Source of the DNA: Neptunomonas phycophila | Lineage (GTDB): Bacteria > Pseudomonadota > Gammaproteobacteria > Pseudomonadales > Balneatricaceae | NCBI RefSeq assembly: GCF_001922575.1 | Contig: NZ_MRCI01000003.1 | Span: 124,001-188,000 of the forward strand | Direction: 5' to 3' | Length of the DNA: 64,000 nt | Shown here: piece after piece, positions 27,404-36,779 of the stretch | Layout: each line of letters starts with the position of its first letter | Position numbering within the stretch: the first letter of the stretch is position 1 | Program-made: the position numbers and the translations under genes | The notes under the pieces: model-generated | Database searches by the model: none | The model's input: the letters and a program-made list of their open reading frames with translations, nothing else | What the model was told of the DNA's origin: nothing

Positions 27404-28657
27404 ATGACAGTGCAGACGGCAGATGTCGTAGTAATAGGCGCCGGAATGGTCGGGTTGTCCGCTGCGGTAGCGTTCGCCCAACAAGGCTTACAGGTTGTTG
27501 TACTTGAACAAAAAACGAGTCAATTAGCACAGGCTATGTCCCAAGCGAAGGCTCAGCAAGATGTGGGCTATGATTCGCGAGTGAGTGCCTTGACCTGCGC
27601 GTCTGAGCAGTGGCTTAAAAGCTTAGGGGCGTGGCCATTGATGCAAGGTTTGCGTATACACCCTTACACAGATATGGATGTGTGGGATGGCGAAGGCAGC
27701 GGACATATCCACTTTTCCAGCCGAGAACTTCATGAGCCGCACTTGGGGCATATTGTAGAGAACCGAGTCACGGTGGCTGCTCTTATGGAAATAGCCGCGG
27801 GTTTGAAATCCCTAACCTGGGTGGCTGGCGTCAGTGTTGAAGCCATGAGTGATGTAGCAGCAGATGGCACTCGACAGCTAACCTGTAGTGATGGGCAACT
27901 ATGGCAAACGGCGTTAGTGGTCGCGGCTGATGGCGCCATGTCTGGGGTTCGTCGCATGGCGTCGATTCCCATGTGGGAGTGGGACTACGGCCATCATGCA
28001 ATTGTTACGACGGTTACCACTGAAAAGCCCCACCGTAACACGGCGTGGCAGCGTTTTACGGATGATGGCCCGTTGGCATTTTTACCGCTCAGTGACCCCC
28101 ATTCTTGCTCCATTGTATGGTCAACGTCACCGGATCATGCACGAGATCTGATGTCAGGCGACGACCAAAGTTTTTGTGATTTGCTCACGCGTAGTTTTGA
28201 GCAGCGCTTAGGTCAGGTGCAAACAACCGCTGAGCGTTCGGTTTTTCCGTTGCGTCAGCGTCACGCCAAATACTATGTTAAGGCCGCTCTGGCGGTTATT
28301 GGCGATGCGGCCCACACCATCCATCCCTTGGCAGGGCAAGGCGTTAATTTAGGGCTAATGGACGCCGCTGCTTTGGTGGAAACGGTGCTGCAGGCGCGCG
28401 ATCGGGGTGATCAATGGAGCAGTGAAGCGGTTTTGTTACGCTATCAACGCCAACGGCAAGCGGCGAATATTCAAATGTCTGCGGGCATGGAATTCTTTAA
28501 ACAATTATTTGGGCATCAGCAGCCGTTGCTTAAGCTTATTCGTAACACGGGAATGAATACGCTGAACAAATTATCTCCGATAAAACAACATATTGTCATG
28601 CAGGCGATGGGGCTTAAAGGCGATCTGCCCGCTATGGCTCAACGTAAAAGCGGATGA
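27404..28657 (+). CDS. ubiI: ubiquinone biosynthesis FAD hydroxylase UbiI/VisC
   Basis: 417-aa flavin monooxygenase paralogous to the preceding gene. FAD motif VVVIGAGMVGLSAAVAFAQQG at about 9-29 (VV-GAG-x2-G), YDSRVSALTCASEQWL, the DG motif VVAADGAMSGVRRMA, and LAVIGDAAHTIHPLAGQGVN. C5-hydroxylation is the UbiI role in E. coli. A 33-bp gap separates it from ubiH. A 172-bp gap follows before gcvT. Confidence 0.86.
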   Translation: MTVQTADVVVIGAGMVGLSAAVAFAQQGLQVVVLEQKTSQLAQAMSQAKAQQDVGYDSRVSALTCASEQWLKSLGAWPLMQGLRIHPYTDMDVWDGEGSGHIHFSSRELHEPHLGHIVENRVTVAALMEIAAGLKSLTWVAGVSVEAMSDVAADGTRQLTCSDGQLWQTALVVAADGAMSGVRRMASIPMWEWDYGHHAIVTTVTTEKPHRNTAWQRFTDDGPLAFLPLSDPHSCSIVWSTSPDHARDLMSGDDQSFCDLLTRSFEQRLGQVQTTAERSVFPLRQRHAKYYVKAALAVIGDAAHTIHPLAGQGVNLGLMDAAALVETVLQARDRGDQWSSEAVLLRYQRQRQAANIQMSAGMEFFKQLFGHQQPLLKLIRNTGMNTLNKLSPIKQHIVMQAMGLKGDLPAMAQRKSG

Positions 28658-28829
28658 ATAAAACGATACGGGCTGGACTAAAGAAGCATCGTGCGGCAGG
28701 CTCAAGCATTGATCTGCTGCGCAAATCCCTATAAATTGACCTCCCTTTTTTATTTTCGGGCTTAGGGTTAGCGCTGATTCATGGCTTAATAAGCTCTACA
28801 TGCAACAAACACCAGCGAGTTTGTGACGA

Positions 28830-29933
28830 ATGGCAAAGAAGACTGCGTTGTACGATCTACACCAATCCATGGGTGCTAAAATGGTTGATTTTGGCGGCTG
28901 GGATATGCCGATCAACTATGGCTCTCAAATAGAAGAACACAATAAAGTACGTCAGGCATCAGGCATGTTTGATGTTTCTCATATGACAATCGTCGATGTT
29001 ACTGGCGCCGATGCGGCTGATTATTTGCGCCGCTTGCTAGCGAATGATGTCGCTCGTCTTACCGTGAAGGGTAAAGCGATGTATAGCGGTATGCTCAATG
29101 ACAATGGTCATGTCATCGACGATCTCATTGTATATCTAATGAGCGAACCTCATGTATCAGGTGAGTGGTTTCGCGTCGTCGTAAACTGTGCAACACGTGA
29201 TAAAGATTTGCGGTGGATGGCTGAGCAAGCAGCACGCTTTGATGTGGCCTTAACCGAACGACCCGAATTGGCGATGGTTGCCGTACAAGGACCTGAGGCG
29301 ATAGCGTTAACTAAAACAGTCTTGAGTGAGTTCCGCCAGCGTCTGATTGATGGCCTCGACGTGTTCCAAGGTTGCGAGTCGGAAGGTTGGTTTATAGCCC
29401 GAACTGGTTATACCGGTGAAGATGGGTTAGAAATTATGGTTCCTGACGATGAAGTGGTCGCTTTTTGGCAAGCATTAGCCGATGCAGGTGTGTCACCCTG
29501 TGGTTTGGGCGCGCGTGATACATTGCGCTTAGAAGCGGGTATGAACCTATATGGCTCTGATATGGATGAAACGGTTACGCCGTTGCAGTCGGCTATGGGC
29601 TGGACCATAGCTTGGGAGCCTGAAACACGCCAGTTTATTGGTCGTGAAGCGCTTGAAGCACAAAAAGCGGCGGGTGTACCTGATAAGCTAGTAGGGCTAG
29701 TATTAGAACAGCGTGGCATTTTACGCGGTCACCAAAAAGTAATCGTGGAAGGTTTAGGTGAAGGTGAAATTACCAGCGGTAGTTTTTCACCAACGCTCAA
29801 CGTATCAATTGCATTGGCGCGTGTTCCAGCCGGAACGGGTGCAGAAGCTATGGTTGATATGCGTGGCAAACAAGTGCCGGTCAAAGTGGTTCGTCCACCT
29901 TTTGTCCGTCATGGCAAAAAAGTTTTTTCTTAA
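28830..29933 (+). CDS. gcvT: glycine cleavage system aminomethyltransferase (T protein)
   Basis: Transfers the methylene group from lipoyl-bound aminomethyl to THF, releasing ammonia. 367 aa. The conserved opening [20 protein letters not shown] and [13 protein letters not shown] are present, with the THF-site [13 protein letters not shown] and [18 protein letters not shown]. The ATG has no clear RBS. No glycine riboswitch is recognisable in the preceding 172 bp. gcvH follows by 24 bp, but no gcvP comes after it. Confidence 0.95.
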   Translation: MAKKTALYDLHQSMGAKMVDFGGWDMPINYGSQIEEHNKVRQASGMFDVSHMTIVDVTGADAADYLRRLLANDVARLTVKGKAMYSGMLNDNGHVIDDLIVYLMSEPHVSGEWFRVVVNCATRDKDLRWMAEQAARFDVALTERPELAMVAVQGPEAIALTKTVLSEFRQRLIDGLDVFQGCESEGWFIARTGYTGEDGLEIMVPDDEVVAFWQALADAGVSPCGLGARDTLRLEAGMNLYGSDMDETVTPLQSAMGWTIAWEPETRQFIGREALEAQKAAGVPDKLVGLVLEQRGILRGHQKVIVEGLGEGEITSGSFSPTLNVSIALARVPAGTGAEAMVDMRGKQVPVKVVRPPFVRHGKKVFS

Positions 29934-29957
29934 CCTCCTTAGACAGGAACCGGGAAG

Positions 29958-30350
29958 ATGAGTGATATTCGTAACGAACTGAAATATGTATCTAGCCATG
30001 AGTGGATCCGTGATGAGGGTGATGGCACCGTCACTATCGGTATTACTGACCATGCGCAAGATTTGCTAGGTGATGTTGTATTTGTTGAGTTACCGGAAGA
30101 GGGCTCAGAAGTAGGCGCAGGTGACGACGCGGGTGTTGTTGAGTCTGTGAAAGCTGCATCAGATATTTATGCGCCTGTTTCAGGTGAAGTGGTTGCTGTT
30201 AACGAGCAGCTTGAAGAGTCTCCTGAGCTGGTTAATAGTGATCCTTACGGCGACGGTTGGTTCTTCCGTCTTAAGTTGTCGGATGCTTCTGAACTAGACG
30301 ACTTGCTAGACGCCGCGGCGTATGGCGAGCTGTGCGAAGACGAAGAATAA
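29958..30350 (+). CDS. gcvH: glycine cleavage system H protein
   Basis: Lipoyl carrier that shuttles intermediates among P, T and L proteins. 130 aa. The lipoylated lysine lies in [39 protein letters not shown] and [15 protein letters not shown] are the family N-terminal motifs. The extreme C-terminus is acidic. It ends the gcvTH unit, with a strong terminator 59 bp downstream. Confidence 0.96.
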   Translation: MSDIRNELKYVSSHEWIRDEGDGTVTIGITDHAQDLLGDVVFVELPEEGSEVGAGDDAGVVESVKAASDIYAPVSGEVVAVNEQLEESPELVNSDPYGDGWFFRLKLSDASELDDLLDAAAYGELCEDEE

Positions 30351-30408
30351 GCGCTAAGGTAGCCAACACATACCTAACATAGCTTATGTGTGGCCTACTA
30401 GCCTTACT

Positions 30409-30436
30409 AAAAAACCCCGGAATTCCGGGGTTTTTT
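30409..30436. terminator. bidirectional terminator between gcvH and the symporter
   Basis: A perfect 28-bp palindrome: A6-CCCCGG, AATT loop, CCGGGG-T6. It serves the convergent gcvH and DAACS genes. Confidence 0.93.
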
Positions 30437-30459
30437 GTGCCTGCTGTGTAGCGTAAATA

Positions 30460-31797
30460 CTAGCTGCGGTTGTGTGTTTGCTCGATACCAGCCGCGAGAT
30501 CTCTTTCTGCTGCCGGGTCGAAGTGGACACCAGCATCATCTACCGTACCGGCGAGTGGATCATCATAGATGGTGGTATCCAGCTGGTTTTCACTTTTTGC
30601 GACAACGACTGACACGACAGCATCGCCTGAGATATTAACGGCGGTGCGGATCATGTCGAGCAGGCGGTCAACACCCAGGATTAAACCAATACCTTCGATA
30701 GGTAAGCCAACTTGGGCGAATACCATCGATAACATAATTAAGCCCACGCCAGGCACGCCTGCGGTACCAATTGACGCTAATACCGACATCATAATAACGG
30801 TTAAATACCCGCTCATGCCAAGTTCGACATTGTAGATGTTAGCAATGAATACCGTTGCAACCCCCTGCATGATGGCCGTGCCGTCCATGTTGATTGTTGC
30901 GCCAAATGGTACGGTAAAAGACGCCACGGAGTTTTTAACCCCCATTCGTTCGGTGACGGTACGAAGGGTCACGGGGATCGTCGCATTCGAGCTGGAGGTA
31001 CTGAATGCGAACACTTGTGCGTTACGGATTTTTTTAAGAAAGACGAAGGGGCTAAGGCCAGAAAAGAGCTTGAGGACAACTTGAAGCGTTACAAACAGGT
31101 GGAATAAAAGAACACCAATCAGAACAAGCACGTACCCTAATAGCTGACCCAGTAAATCTAAGCCTAGGTTTGCCATCGCTTTCGCAATCAAACAAAAGAC
31201 CGCATAAGGTGCGACAGACATGACGATAGTTACCATTTTCATCATGACTTCATTTAGCACTTCAATAAAGTCAGCAACGCTACTGGCTTTACGTCCTACT
31301 AGCAAAATGCTGGTCCCAAAGAGAATAGCGAAGAAGATGACTGGCAGCATGTCGCCTTTCGCCATGGCATTAATAGGGTTGGTTGGAACAATGTTGATGA
31401 GCACATGGCTCAGTGGAGGTGCGTCTTTACCAGTAAAGACCGCTTCAGAAACGGCGTTCATACCTTGCCCAATACCCAAGCCTGCGGCAATAATCAAAGC
31501 GGACGCAATAGCCACTGCGGTGGTAATTAAATAAAGTACAAAGGACTTAGAGCCAATACGCCCTAATAATTTGATATCGCCGATGCCGCAAACGCCGCAA
31601 ATTAGTGAGAAGAACACTAATGGCACAACGAGCATTTTGAGAGCGTTAACGAACATGGTTCCAACAACATGGAATAGTCCGTTAGTCAGGTAGCCGTAAA
31701 TCCATCCGTCAGGAGCGTTGAGCCCCAGTAGGTTAATGGATAATCCGACAACTATCCCTAGTAGCATGCCAATTAGGACTTTAATGGTAAGACTCAT
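30460..31797 (-). CDS. dicarboxylate/amino acid:cation symporter (DAACS)
   Basis: SLC1-type secondary importer, ~445 aa with about eight membrane spans and two re-entrant hairpins. HP1 shows the serine-rich AFSTSSSNATIPVTL, TM7 shows INMDGTA, and HP2 shows SIGTAGVPGVGLIML. This groups with Na+- or H+-coupled glutamate/aspartate/dicarboxylate carriers. Start set to ATG 31797, with GGAGG 5 nt upstream; the frame's GTG at 31803 overlaps that RBS. Substrate is not decidable from sequence. Confidence 0.88.
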   Translation of the reverse strand: MSLTIKVLIGMLLGIVVGLSINLLGLNAPDGWIYGYLTNGLFHVVGTMFVNALKMLVVPLVFFSLICGVCGIGDIKLLGRIGSKSFVLYLITTAVAIASALIIAAGLGIGQGMNAVSEAVFTGKDAPPLSHVLINIVPTNPINAMAKGDMLPVIFFAILFGTSILLVGRKASSVADFIEVLNEVMMKMVTIVMSVAPYAVFCLIAKAMANLGLDLLGQLLGYVLVLIGVLLFHLFVTLQVVLKLFSGLSPFVFLKKIRNAQVFAFSTSSSNATIPVTLRTVTERMGVKNSVASFTVPFGATINMDGTAIMQGVATVFIANIYNVELGMSGYLTVIMMSVLASIGTAGVPGVGLIMLSMVFAQVGLPIEGIGLILGVDRLLDMIRTAVNISGDAVVSVVVAKSENQLDTTIYDDPLAGTVDDAGVHFDPAAERDLAAGIEQTHNRS

Positions 31798-32001
31798 ACA
31801 CACCTCCGTGTTAGTTTAGATCACAATACCATTGTCATCCGAGTATGACTATTCTGAAATATTGCCCTATTTATCCGTGATAAACACGCGCTAACGCAGA
31901 GATTATCGACCTGACCTTAGCAAGGGTGTAAGCTTAACCTTAATTATTTTTTATCCCGGCTAAGGCCGGGATTGTCGTCTAAAGCGTCTGTCGAGAGTGT
32001 C

Positions 32002-33198
32002 ATGTCTCTAAATACCTTAATTTTGAATAGTGGTGCTGACCGCCGTCTGCGCGCAGGTCATGTGTGGATTTACAGCAACGAAGTCGATAACAAACGTTCA
32101 CCGCTCAAACAATTTGCGCCTGGCGAGCAAGTGCTCGTTGAATCAAGCCAAGGTAAAGCGATGGGCATTGCTTATATCAACCCTAATACGTTGATTTGTG
32201 GGCGTATGATCAGCCGCGATACGCGTTACCGTCTTGATCGCTCCTTATTGGTGCATCGTATCAATATTGCATTATCTTTACGTGAAGCTTGCTTTGATAA
32301 GCCGTGTTACCGCCTTGTGTTTGGTGATTCTGATGCTTTACCCGGTCTGGTGATTGATCGCTTCTTTGATGTGTTTGTTGTACAGATTTCCACGGCTGGA
32401 ATGGAAGCGGCTGTGGATGAAGTGGTCGCCGCTTTAAATAAGATCTTTACGCCGCAGGCTATTGTTTTACGGTGCGATGGTAAAATGCGCACAACAGAAG
32501 GGCTGGAAAGCTACATTGAAGTAGTGCAAGGCGAAGTGCCTGAGCTATGTCCGCTGGAAGAAAACGGAGTGCCCTTATTAGCACCTATCTTAACGGGTCA
32601 AAAAACGGGTTGGTTCTACGATCATCGTGACAGCCGTGCCGAGATGCAGCGCCATGTTCAAGGTAAGCGAGTACTCGACTTGTTCAGTTACGTGGGGGGC
32701 TGGGGTGTACAGGCATTAGCTGCTGGAGCTGATGAAGTCACCTGTGTGGATGCCTCTGAAACAGCCTTAGAAGTCGCACTAGAAAATGCACGTATCAATA
32801 ATGCAGATGACCGTTTTGTCGGCTTAAAAGGAGATGCATTTGATACTTGCAAAGCGCTAATACAAGAGCAAGAACGCTTTGATGTGATTGTTGTGGATCC
32901 GCCTGCATTTATCGCCCGTCGCAAAGACATCAAAAATGGTGAGCGGGCGTATGCGCGTATCAATAACATGGCGATGCGTTTATTGAAAAAAGACGGCATA
33001 TTAATTAGTGCCTCATGCTCTATGCATTTAGAGCGCGCTAGCTTGATTGATATTATCCGCAGCAATGCACGCGAGCTCGATCGTACGGCACAGATCTTCC
33101 ATCAAGGGCACCAAGGCGCAGATCACCCGGTACATCCCGCGATCCCAGAAACGGACTATTTAAAATCTTTTAGTGTTCGCGTCTTACCGGGGAGCTAA
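32002..33198 (+). CDS. rlmI: 23S rRNA m5C1962 methyltransferase RlmI
   Basis: 398-aa protein starting MSLNTLILNSGADRRLRAGH. The N-terminal PUA domain (about 1-80) is followed by an EEHD-like middle domain and a class I SAM fold: GQKTGWFYDHRDSR, LDLFSYVGGWGVQALAAGA, and the catalytic VVDPPAFIARRK, with SCSMHLE near the end carrying the second conserved cysteine. ATG 32002 is preceded by GAGAG; the frame is open upstream to a TTG at 31972. A CCCGGC/GCCGGG hairpin at 31955-31970 lies in the leader. Confidence 0.9.
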   Translation: MSLNTLILNSGADRRLRAGHVWIYSNEVDNKRSPLKQFAPGEQVLVESSQGKAMGIAYINPNTLICGRMISRDTRYRLDRSLLVHRINIALSLREACFDKPCYRLVFGDSDALPGLVIDRFFDVFVVQISTAGMEAAVDEVVAALNKIFTPQAIVLRCDGKMRTTEGLESYIEVVQGEVPELCPLEENGVPLLAPILTGQKTGWFYDHRDSRAEMQRHVQGKRVLDLFSYVGGWGVQALAAGADEVTCVDASETALEVALENARINNADDRFVGLKGDAFDTCKALIQEQERFDVIVVDPPAFIARRKDIKNGERAYARINNMAMRLLKKDGILISASCSMHLERASLIDIIRSNARELDRTAQIFHQGHQGADHPVHPAIPETDYLKSFSVRVLPGS

Positions 33199-33253
33199 AT
33201 GGCACTGAGCTGGTCATACCAGTGATTCAAACGTCAGCAAATAAGGAGAGGGT

Positions 33254-34291
33254 ATGCAGTATCGTAAACTAGGTAGTAGTGATTTAGCCGTGAGCCGCAT
33301 CTGCTTAGGCACTATGACATTCGGTAATCAAAACACGGAAGCGCAGGCGCACGAGCAATTAGACTACGCCGTCGCTCACGATGTGAACTTTATCGATGCT
33401 GCCGAAATGTACCCCGTGCCGACGTCTCCAGAAACACAGGGCCGAACAGAAACTTACATTGGCAACTGGCTTAAAAAACGTGGCAAGCGGGATGATTTAA
33501 TCATCGCAACCAAAGCGGCTGGCCCCGCAGAAATGACCAGTTACCTGCGCCCTAATTTACACTTTGATCGCCCTAATCTGCGTGAAGCCATTGAGAAAAG
33601 CTTGCAGCGTTTGCAAACCGACTATGTCGACCTCTACCAGCTACATTGGCCTGATCGTCAAACCAACTTCTTTGGCAAATTGGGTTATACACATGACGCC
33701 TCTAAAGATGGTACGCCCATCCTAGAGACTCTGCAGGTGCTCCAAGAGCTGGTGGATGAAGGAAAAATTCGTCACATCGGCCTCTCGAATGAAACGGCTT
33801 GGGGAGCTATGAGCTTTCTAAAGTACGCCGAGATGCACGATTTGCCGCGTATTGTGAGTGTTCAAAACCCATATAGCTTATTGAATCGCTCGACCGAGGT
33901 TGGCTTGGCTGAAGTAATGCAGCGCGAGCAGGTAGATTTGTTGTCTTACTCACCCTTAGGGTTTGGCGTATTGTCGGGTAAGTACCTAAATGGGCAAATG
34001 CCAAAGGGATCACGCTTATCATTGTTCCCAAGCTATGCGCGCTATACAAATGAAAACGGTATAGCTGCGACGCAAGCTTACGTATCACTCGCGAAAGAGC
34101 ATGGCATCGATCCTTCGCAGCTGGCACTGGCGTTTGTGAATTCGCGCCCATTTTTAGCATCTACTATTATCGGTGCCACCACCATGGAACAGTTGGCTAT
34201 AAACATCGCGTCTGATGATGTTGAACTAAACAGCGATATTCTTGAAGCAATCGAGACTATCCACCAACGTTACACATACCCGTGTCCGTAA
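33254..34291 (+). CDS. NADP-dependent aldo/keto reductase (Tas-like)
   Basis: TIM-barrel oxidoreductase of 345 aa. The AKR tetrad is visible: Asp and Tyr in FIDAAEMYPVP, Lys in IIATKAAG, His in DLYQLHWPDRQ. The long loop after the His (TNFFGKLGYTHD) is typical of E. coli Tas/YajO-like members. NADP-binding residues are in the C-terminal ASTIIGATTMEQL segment. The RBS AGGAG is upstream of ATG. Physiological substrate unknown. Ends in its own terminator. Confidence 0.87.
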   Translation: MQYRKLGSSDLAVSRICLGTMTFGNQNTEAQAHEQLDYAVAHDVNFIDAAEMYPVPTSPETQGRTETYIGNWLKKRGKRDDLIIATKAAGPAEMTSYLRPNLHFDRPNLREAIEKSLQRLQTDYVDLYQLHWPDRQTNFFGKLGYTHDASKDGTPILETLQVLQELVDEGKIRHIGLSNETAWGAMSFLKYAEMHDLPRIVSVQNPYSLLNRSTEVGLAEVMQREQVDLLSYSPLGFGVLSGKYLNGQMPKGSRLSLFPSYARYTNENGIAATQAYVSLAKEHGIDPSQLALAFVNSRPFLASTIIGATTMEQLAINIASDDVELNSDILEAIETIHQRYTYPCP

Positions 34292-34309
34292 GCCAATGAC
34301 GCTTAACTA

Positions 34310-34330
34310 AAAGAGCCTACACGGCTCTTT
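34310..34330 (+). terminator. terminator of the aldo/keto reductase gene
   Basis: AAAGAGCC-TACAC-GGCTCTTT followed by four further T residues, 18 bp after the stop. Confidence 0.87.
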
Positions 34331-34478
34331 TTTTATGTGTGCTTGCCCTCAAAGCAGCATAAACAGGGCTAATAACTCATAGCTATTATCAATATAGCTA
34401 GATCTCATTGGGCAAAACTCGTAAACGCGTTAATACTGAATGTAATCCCTATCGGGAAAACAAACAGAGGTTATCGAC

Positions 34479-34886
34479 ATGTTTAAAGTAAAACACTTAA
34501 TGAGCCATCAGGTTACGCCCCTAACCATGGAAACATGCCTCACTGATGCCGTCGATCAGCTACTTTCAAGTGGTTTCTTGGGGTTGCCTGTTGTTGATGA
34601 AAAAAAGCAGCTGGTGGGCTTTCTATCAGAACAAGACTGTATCAAAGCATTGATCACTGACAGCTACCACTGTGATTCACACATCCAAGTGAAGGATATT
34701 ATGCACAAGAACCCCTTGTTCGTATCGGCTGAGTTATCCATCCTAGAACTGGCGACCATCATGGGGAAAGATAAGCCCAAAATCTTCCCTGTGGTGGATG
34801 ATTTTAATCGTATCGTGGGGATCATCACCCGCTCACAAGTCATGTCATCGCTTAATCAGTCCCTAAAAGGGTGCCGAGTGGCGTAG
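34479..34886 (+). CDS. CBS-domain protein
   Basis: 135-aa protein consisting of a CBS pair: VKHLMSHQVTPLTMETCLTDAVDQLL to GLPVVDEKKQLVGFLSEQD, and VKDIMHKNPLFVSAELSILELA to FPVVDDFNRIVGIITRSQ. Such stand-alone pairs bind adenine nucleotides and regulate partner proteins. The RBS AGAGG is 7 nt before ATG. No partner is evident in the neighbourhood. Confidence 0.87.
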   Translation: MFKVKHLMSHQVTPLTMETCLTDAVDQLLSSGFLGLPVVDEKKQLVGFLSEQDCIKALITDSYHCDSHIQVKDIMHKNPLFVSAELSILELATIMGKDKPKIFPVVDDFNRIVGIITRSQVMSSLNQSLKGCRVA

Positions 34887-35122
34887 GTACATAAATAGTC
34901 AACGTGGAAGTAAACACCGCAGTATGGATGATTAGTCTGTACTGCTTTTGTATGCGTACCGTCTGGCACTACGTTAGACTTCTCACAATAAACCTACAGA
35001 TGCTCTCAACGGGTATAGGTCAAATTCCTATTTTTAGGTAGGAGGTGGTTCGAGAAGCGATACCCGACTACAATATTGGTCTTCTTTTCGCACATAGAGC
35101 AGGACGCTCGTAAGGTTAGATC

Positions 35123-35608
35123 ATGGAATGGGATAAAGCATACAATGATATTTTCGCGACCAATAAACGCATTGCAAACAGCGAAGCTATACAAAAAGCT
35201 AAGAACCTAAAACCTGTTGTAAATACGCCCGCATCACCACCTCAGGGTGTCCCTCCTGGTTTTTCTAGCAAAGGTAACCCAGAGAAAATGGAGTACTCTC
35301 CATTACCTGAAGGGAGAATACCATTATTACCGCTTCGCTTTGCGTTAAGTAACGAGGCTATCCTCAAGACGAGAAAGAGTCTTCATAACTGGGTTAGTCA
35401 TGGATTTTAAGTAGATTATCGAAAGTGCTGATTTTTAGAATGTTTTGGTAAAGATAAAACTTATCTTAATGTGGATAAGAAGGTTTGTAATAAGGTTGCG
35501 CGTTATGCTGGAAGTCGTCGTATTTATATCCGGGTTAAACTGTTTTATAAGGACGTCAATTTTTCCAATAACAGTGAATGGTTATCTTTAGAGCTGAGTG
35601 GTGTGTAA
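35123..35608 (+). pseudogene. broken gene, VasX-type T6SS effector-like N-terminus and orphan tail
   Basis: A 95-codon N-terminal piece (35123-35410) has an Ala/Pro-rich linker, then PEGRIPLLPLRFALSNEAI. This resembles the N-terminus of VasX-type T6SS effectors (LLPLRYGLVE in V. cholerae VasX as I recall it). TAA at 35408 and TGA at 35429 interrupt the same frame, which then runs open to 35608 as a 58-codon tail (FLECFGKDKTYLN ... WLSLELSGV). I read this as head and tail of a large gene whose middle was deleted. The tail's TAA overlaps the next ATG (TAATG), the coupling expected of an effector and its partner gene. The effector assignment is inference from one motif. Confidence 0.5.
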
Positions 35609-36582
35609 TGCCAATCTTTTATATGAACGGAAAAAAACTGTACGCGGGCGATGCACTACTGAAGTTTAAAGAATTTATTCAGTATTTTGGCTTAAAACGC
35701 AGTTTTCGTTATGTGAATGGATGCGTTGTTTTAGAACCTTTTATGCAGATGTGGGTGCGATCGCTATTTGTTATGTTATTTACGGTGGGAATGATCTTTT
35801 TACTGTTGAGTGGCGCTCTAGGTACTGGGAAGGGTTCTATAATCGATGAATTGCGTTGGTATTATGATTTTGATGATCGTGCTTATGAAGCAAATGTTCA
35901 GGCGTGGGATGATTTTGACCCGAATAGTGAAGTTGATATGAGACTTTTTGAAAGTTCAAAACGCTATTGGAAAACCCATAATCATATACCTCCAGACTTA
36001 GCCCCGCTCCTCATCGCTACTGTTCCATTACTCATCAGTCTCTTTCGCCGTCGTGAGGCCTTGGTGGTCTTCGATAAAAAGCGACGTCTTATTTACACCG
36101 TTAAAGACGGGAAGGTTTACTATCACAAAGTTTATGACCTTAACTATCTGCCCTTCACAACGAATACGGGGGCGATATCGGCCAGCTCGTTAATCATTCC
36201 GCTGAATGTTGGTTTATATAAATGGAAAAACCAGAAGTGTCTGATGGATAAAGAGGTGTTCAGTACAGGGATTTTCTACCCCGACAGTAATTGCCAGCAG
36301 CAGTTTTTGTGTATATTGCTGAATGCTTATTTTAGCAACCAAAATAAAGATACCGGCGACGCATGGCTTACCTCCATCTTAACCACTGGCCCTTCAAAAA
36401 AGTTTCTAGAATTTTTGGATAAAATCGTCCTGTTTAGTTTTAGAAAACGAGAAGACCCGTTCTCTCCAGAGGTGCAAGCGGTTGTCGATCAGATTATGGT
36501 CGAGTTCAAGGACCTGGAAGAGGGCGATATGGATTTTGAAGCGTTCGACTTTAGCTATCGTAAGCCGTTAGGTACGCAATGA
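35608..36582 (+). CDS. two-TM membrane protein, possible immunity/accessory protein of the effector-like gene
   Basis: 324 aa from ATG 35608, which overlaps the preceding tail's stop; the frame also reads from 35578 but inside that tail. Not recognised with confidence. After FYMNGKKLYAGDAL come two membrane segments (about 50-72 and 129-145) separated by an acidic loop (YYDFDDRAYEANVQAWDDFD). Then VVFDKKRRLIYTVKDGKVYYHKV leads a soluble C-terminal domain. The layout recalls DUF6708-type membrane proteins found beside T6SS effectors, and immunity proteins of membrane-acting toxins. A broken paralogue lies 200 bp downstream. Lower G+C than its surroundings suggests transfer. Confidence 0.6.
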   Translation: MPIFYMNGKKLYAGDALLKFKEFIQYFGLKRSFRYVNGCVVLEPFMQMWVRSLFVMLFTVGMIFLLLSGALGTGKGSIIDELRWYYDFDDRAYEANVQAWDDFDPNSEVDMRLFESSKRYWKTHNHIPPDLAPLLIATVPLLISLFRRREALVVFDKKRRLIYTVKDGKVYYHKVYDLNYLPFTTNTGAISASSLIIPLNVGLYKWKNQKCLMDKEVFSTGIFYPDSNCQQQFLCILLNAYFSNQNKDTGDAWLTSILTTGPSKKFLEFLDKIVLFSFRKREDPFSPEVQAVVDQIMVEFKDLEEGDMDFEAFDFSYRKPLGTQ

Positions 36583-36595
36583 TCTCTTTTTCTAC

Positions 36596-36766
36596 ATGAA
36601 CGGCAAAAAGCTGTACGCGGGTGATGCGCTTATTCAGTTTAAAGAATTTATTCAGTACTTCGGCTTAAAACGTAGTTTTCGTTATGTGAATGGATACGTT
36701 GATATTTCCCCTGACAAAGATTCGCCTTTGGAAGAGCAAAATCAGGTTGATAGTCATGTCGACTAG
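36596..36766 (+). pseudogene. chimeric remnant of the paralogous membrane-protein family
   Basis: 56 codons. Its first 106 bases (36596-36701) match 35623-35728 of the intact gene at about 94 of 106 positions by hand count. The following segment (SPDKDSPLEE) instead matches the C-terminal part of the third copy (FPDKDLPLED, near 37448). Everything in between, including both membrane segments, is gone. It is best explained by recombination between tandem paralogues. Confidence 0.65.
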
Positions 36767-36779
36767 GTCTGTAGAGTAG

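Noticed and set aside
28658-28829. glycine riboswitch ahead of gcvT
   Set aside because: I searched by eye for the conserved aptamer core and found none.
31955-31970. CCCGGC/GCCGGG hairpin as a terminator
   Set aside because: The T-run precedes the stem on the forward strand and there is no T-run after it on either strand.
35010-35085. tRNA-like GGTTCGAG stretch
   Set aside because: No cloverleaf can be formed around it.
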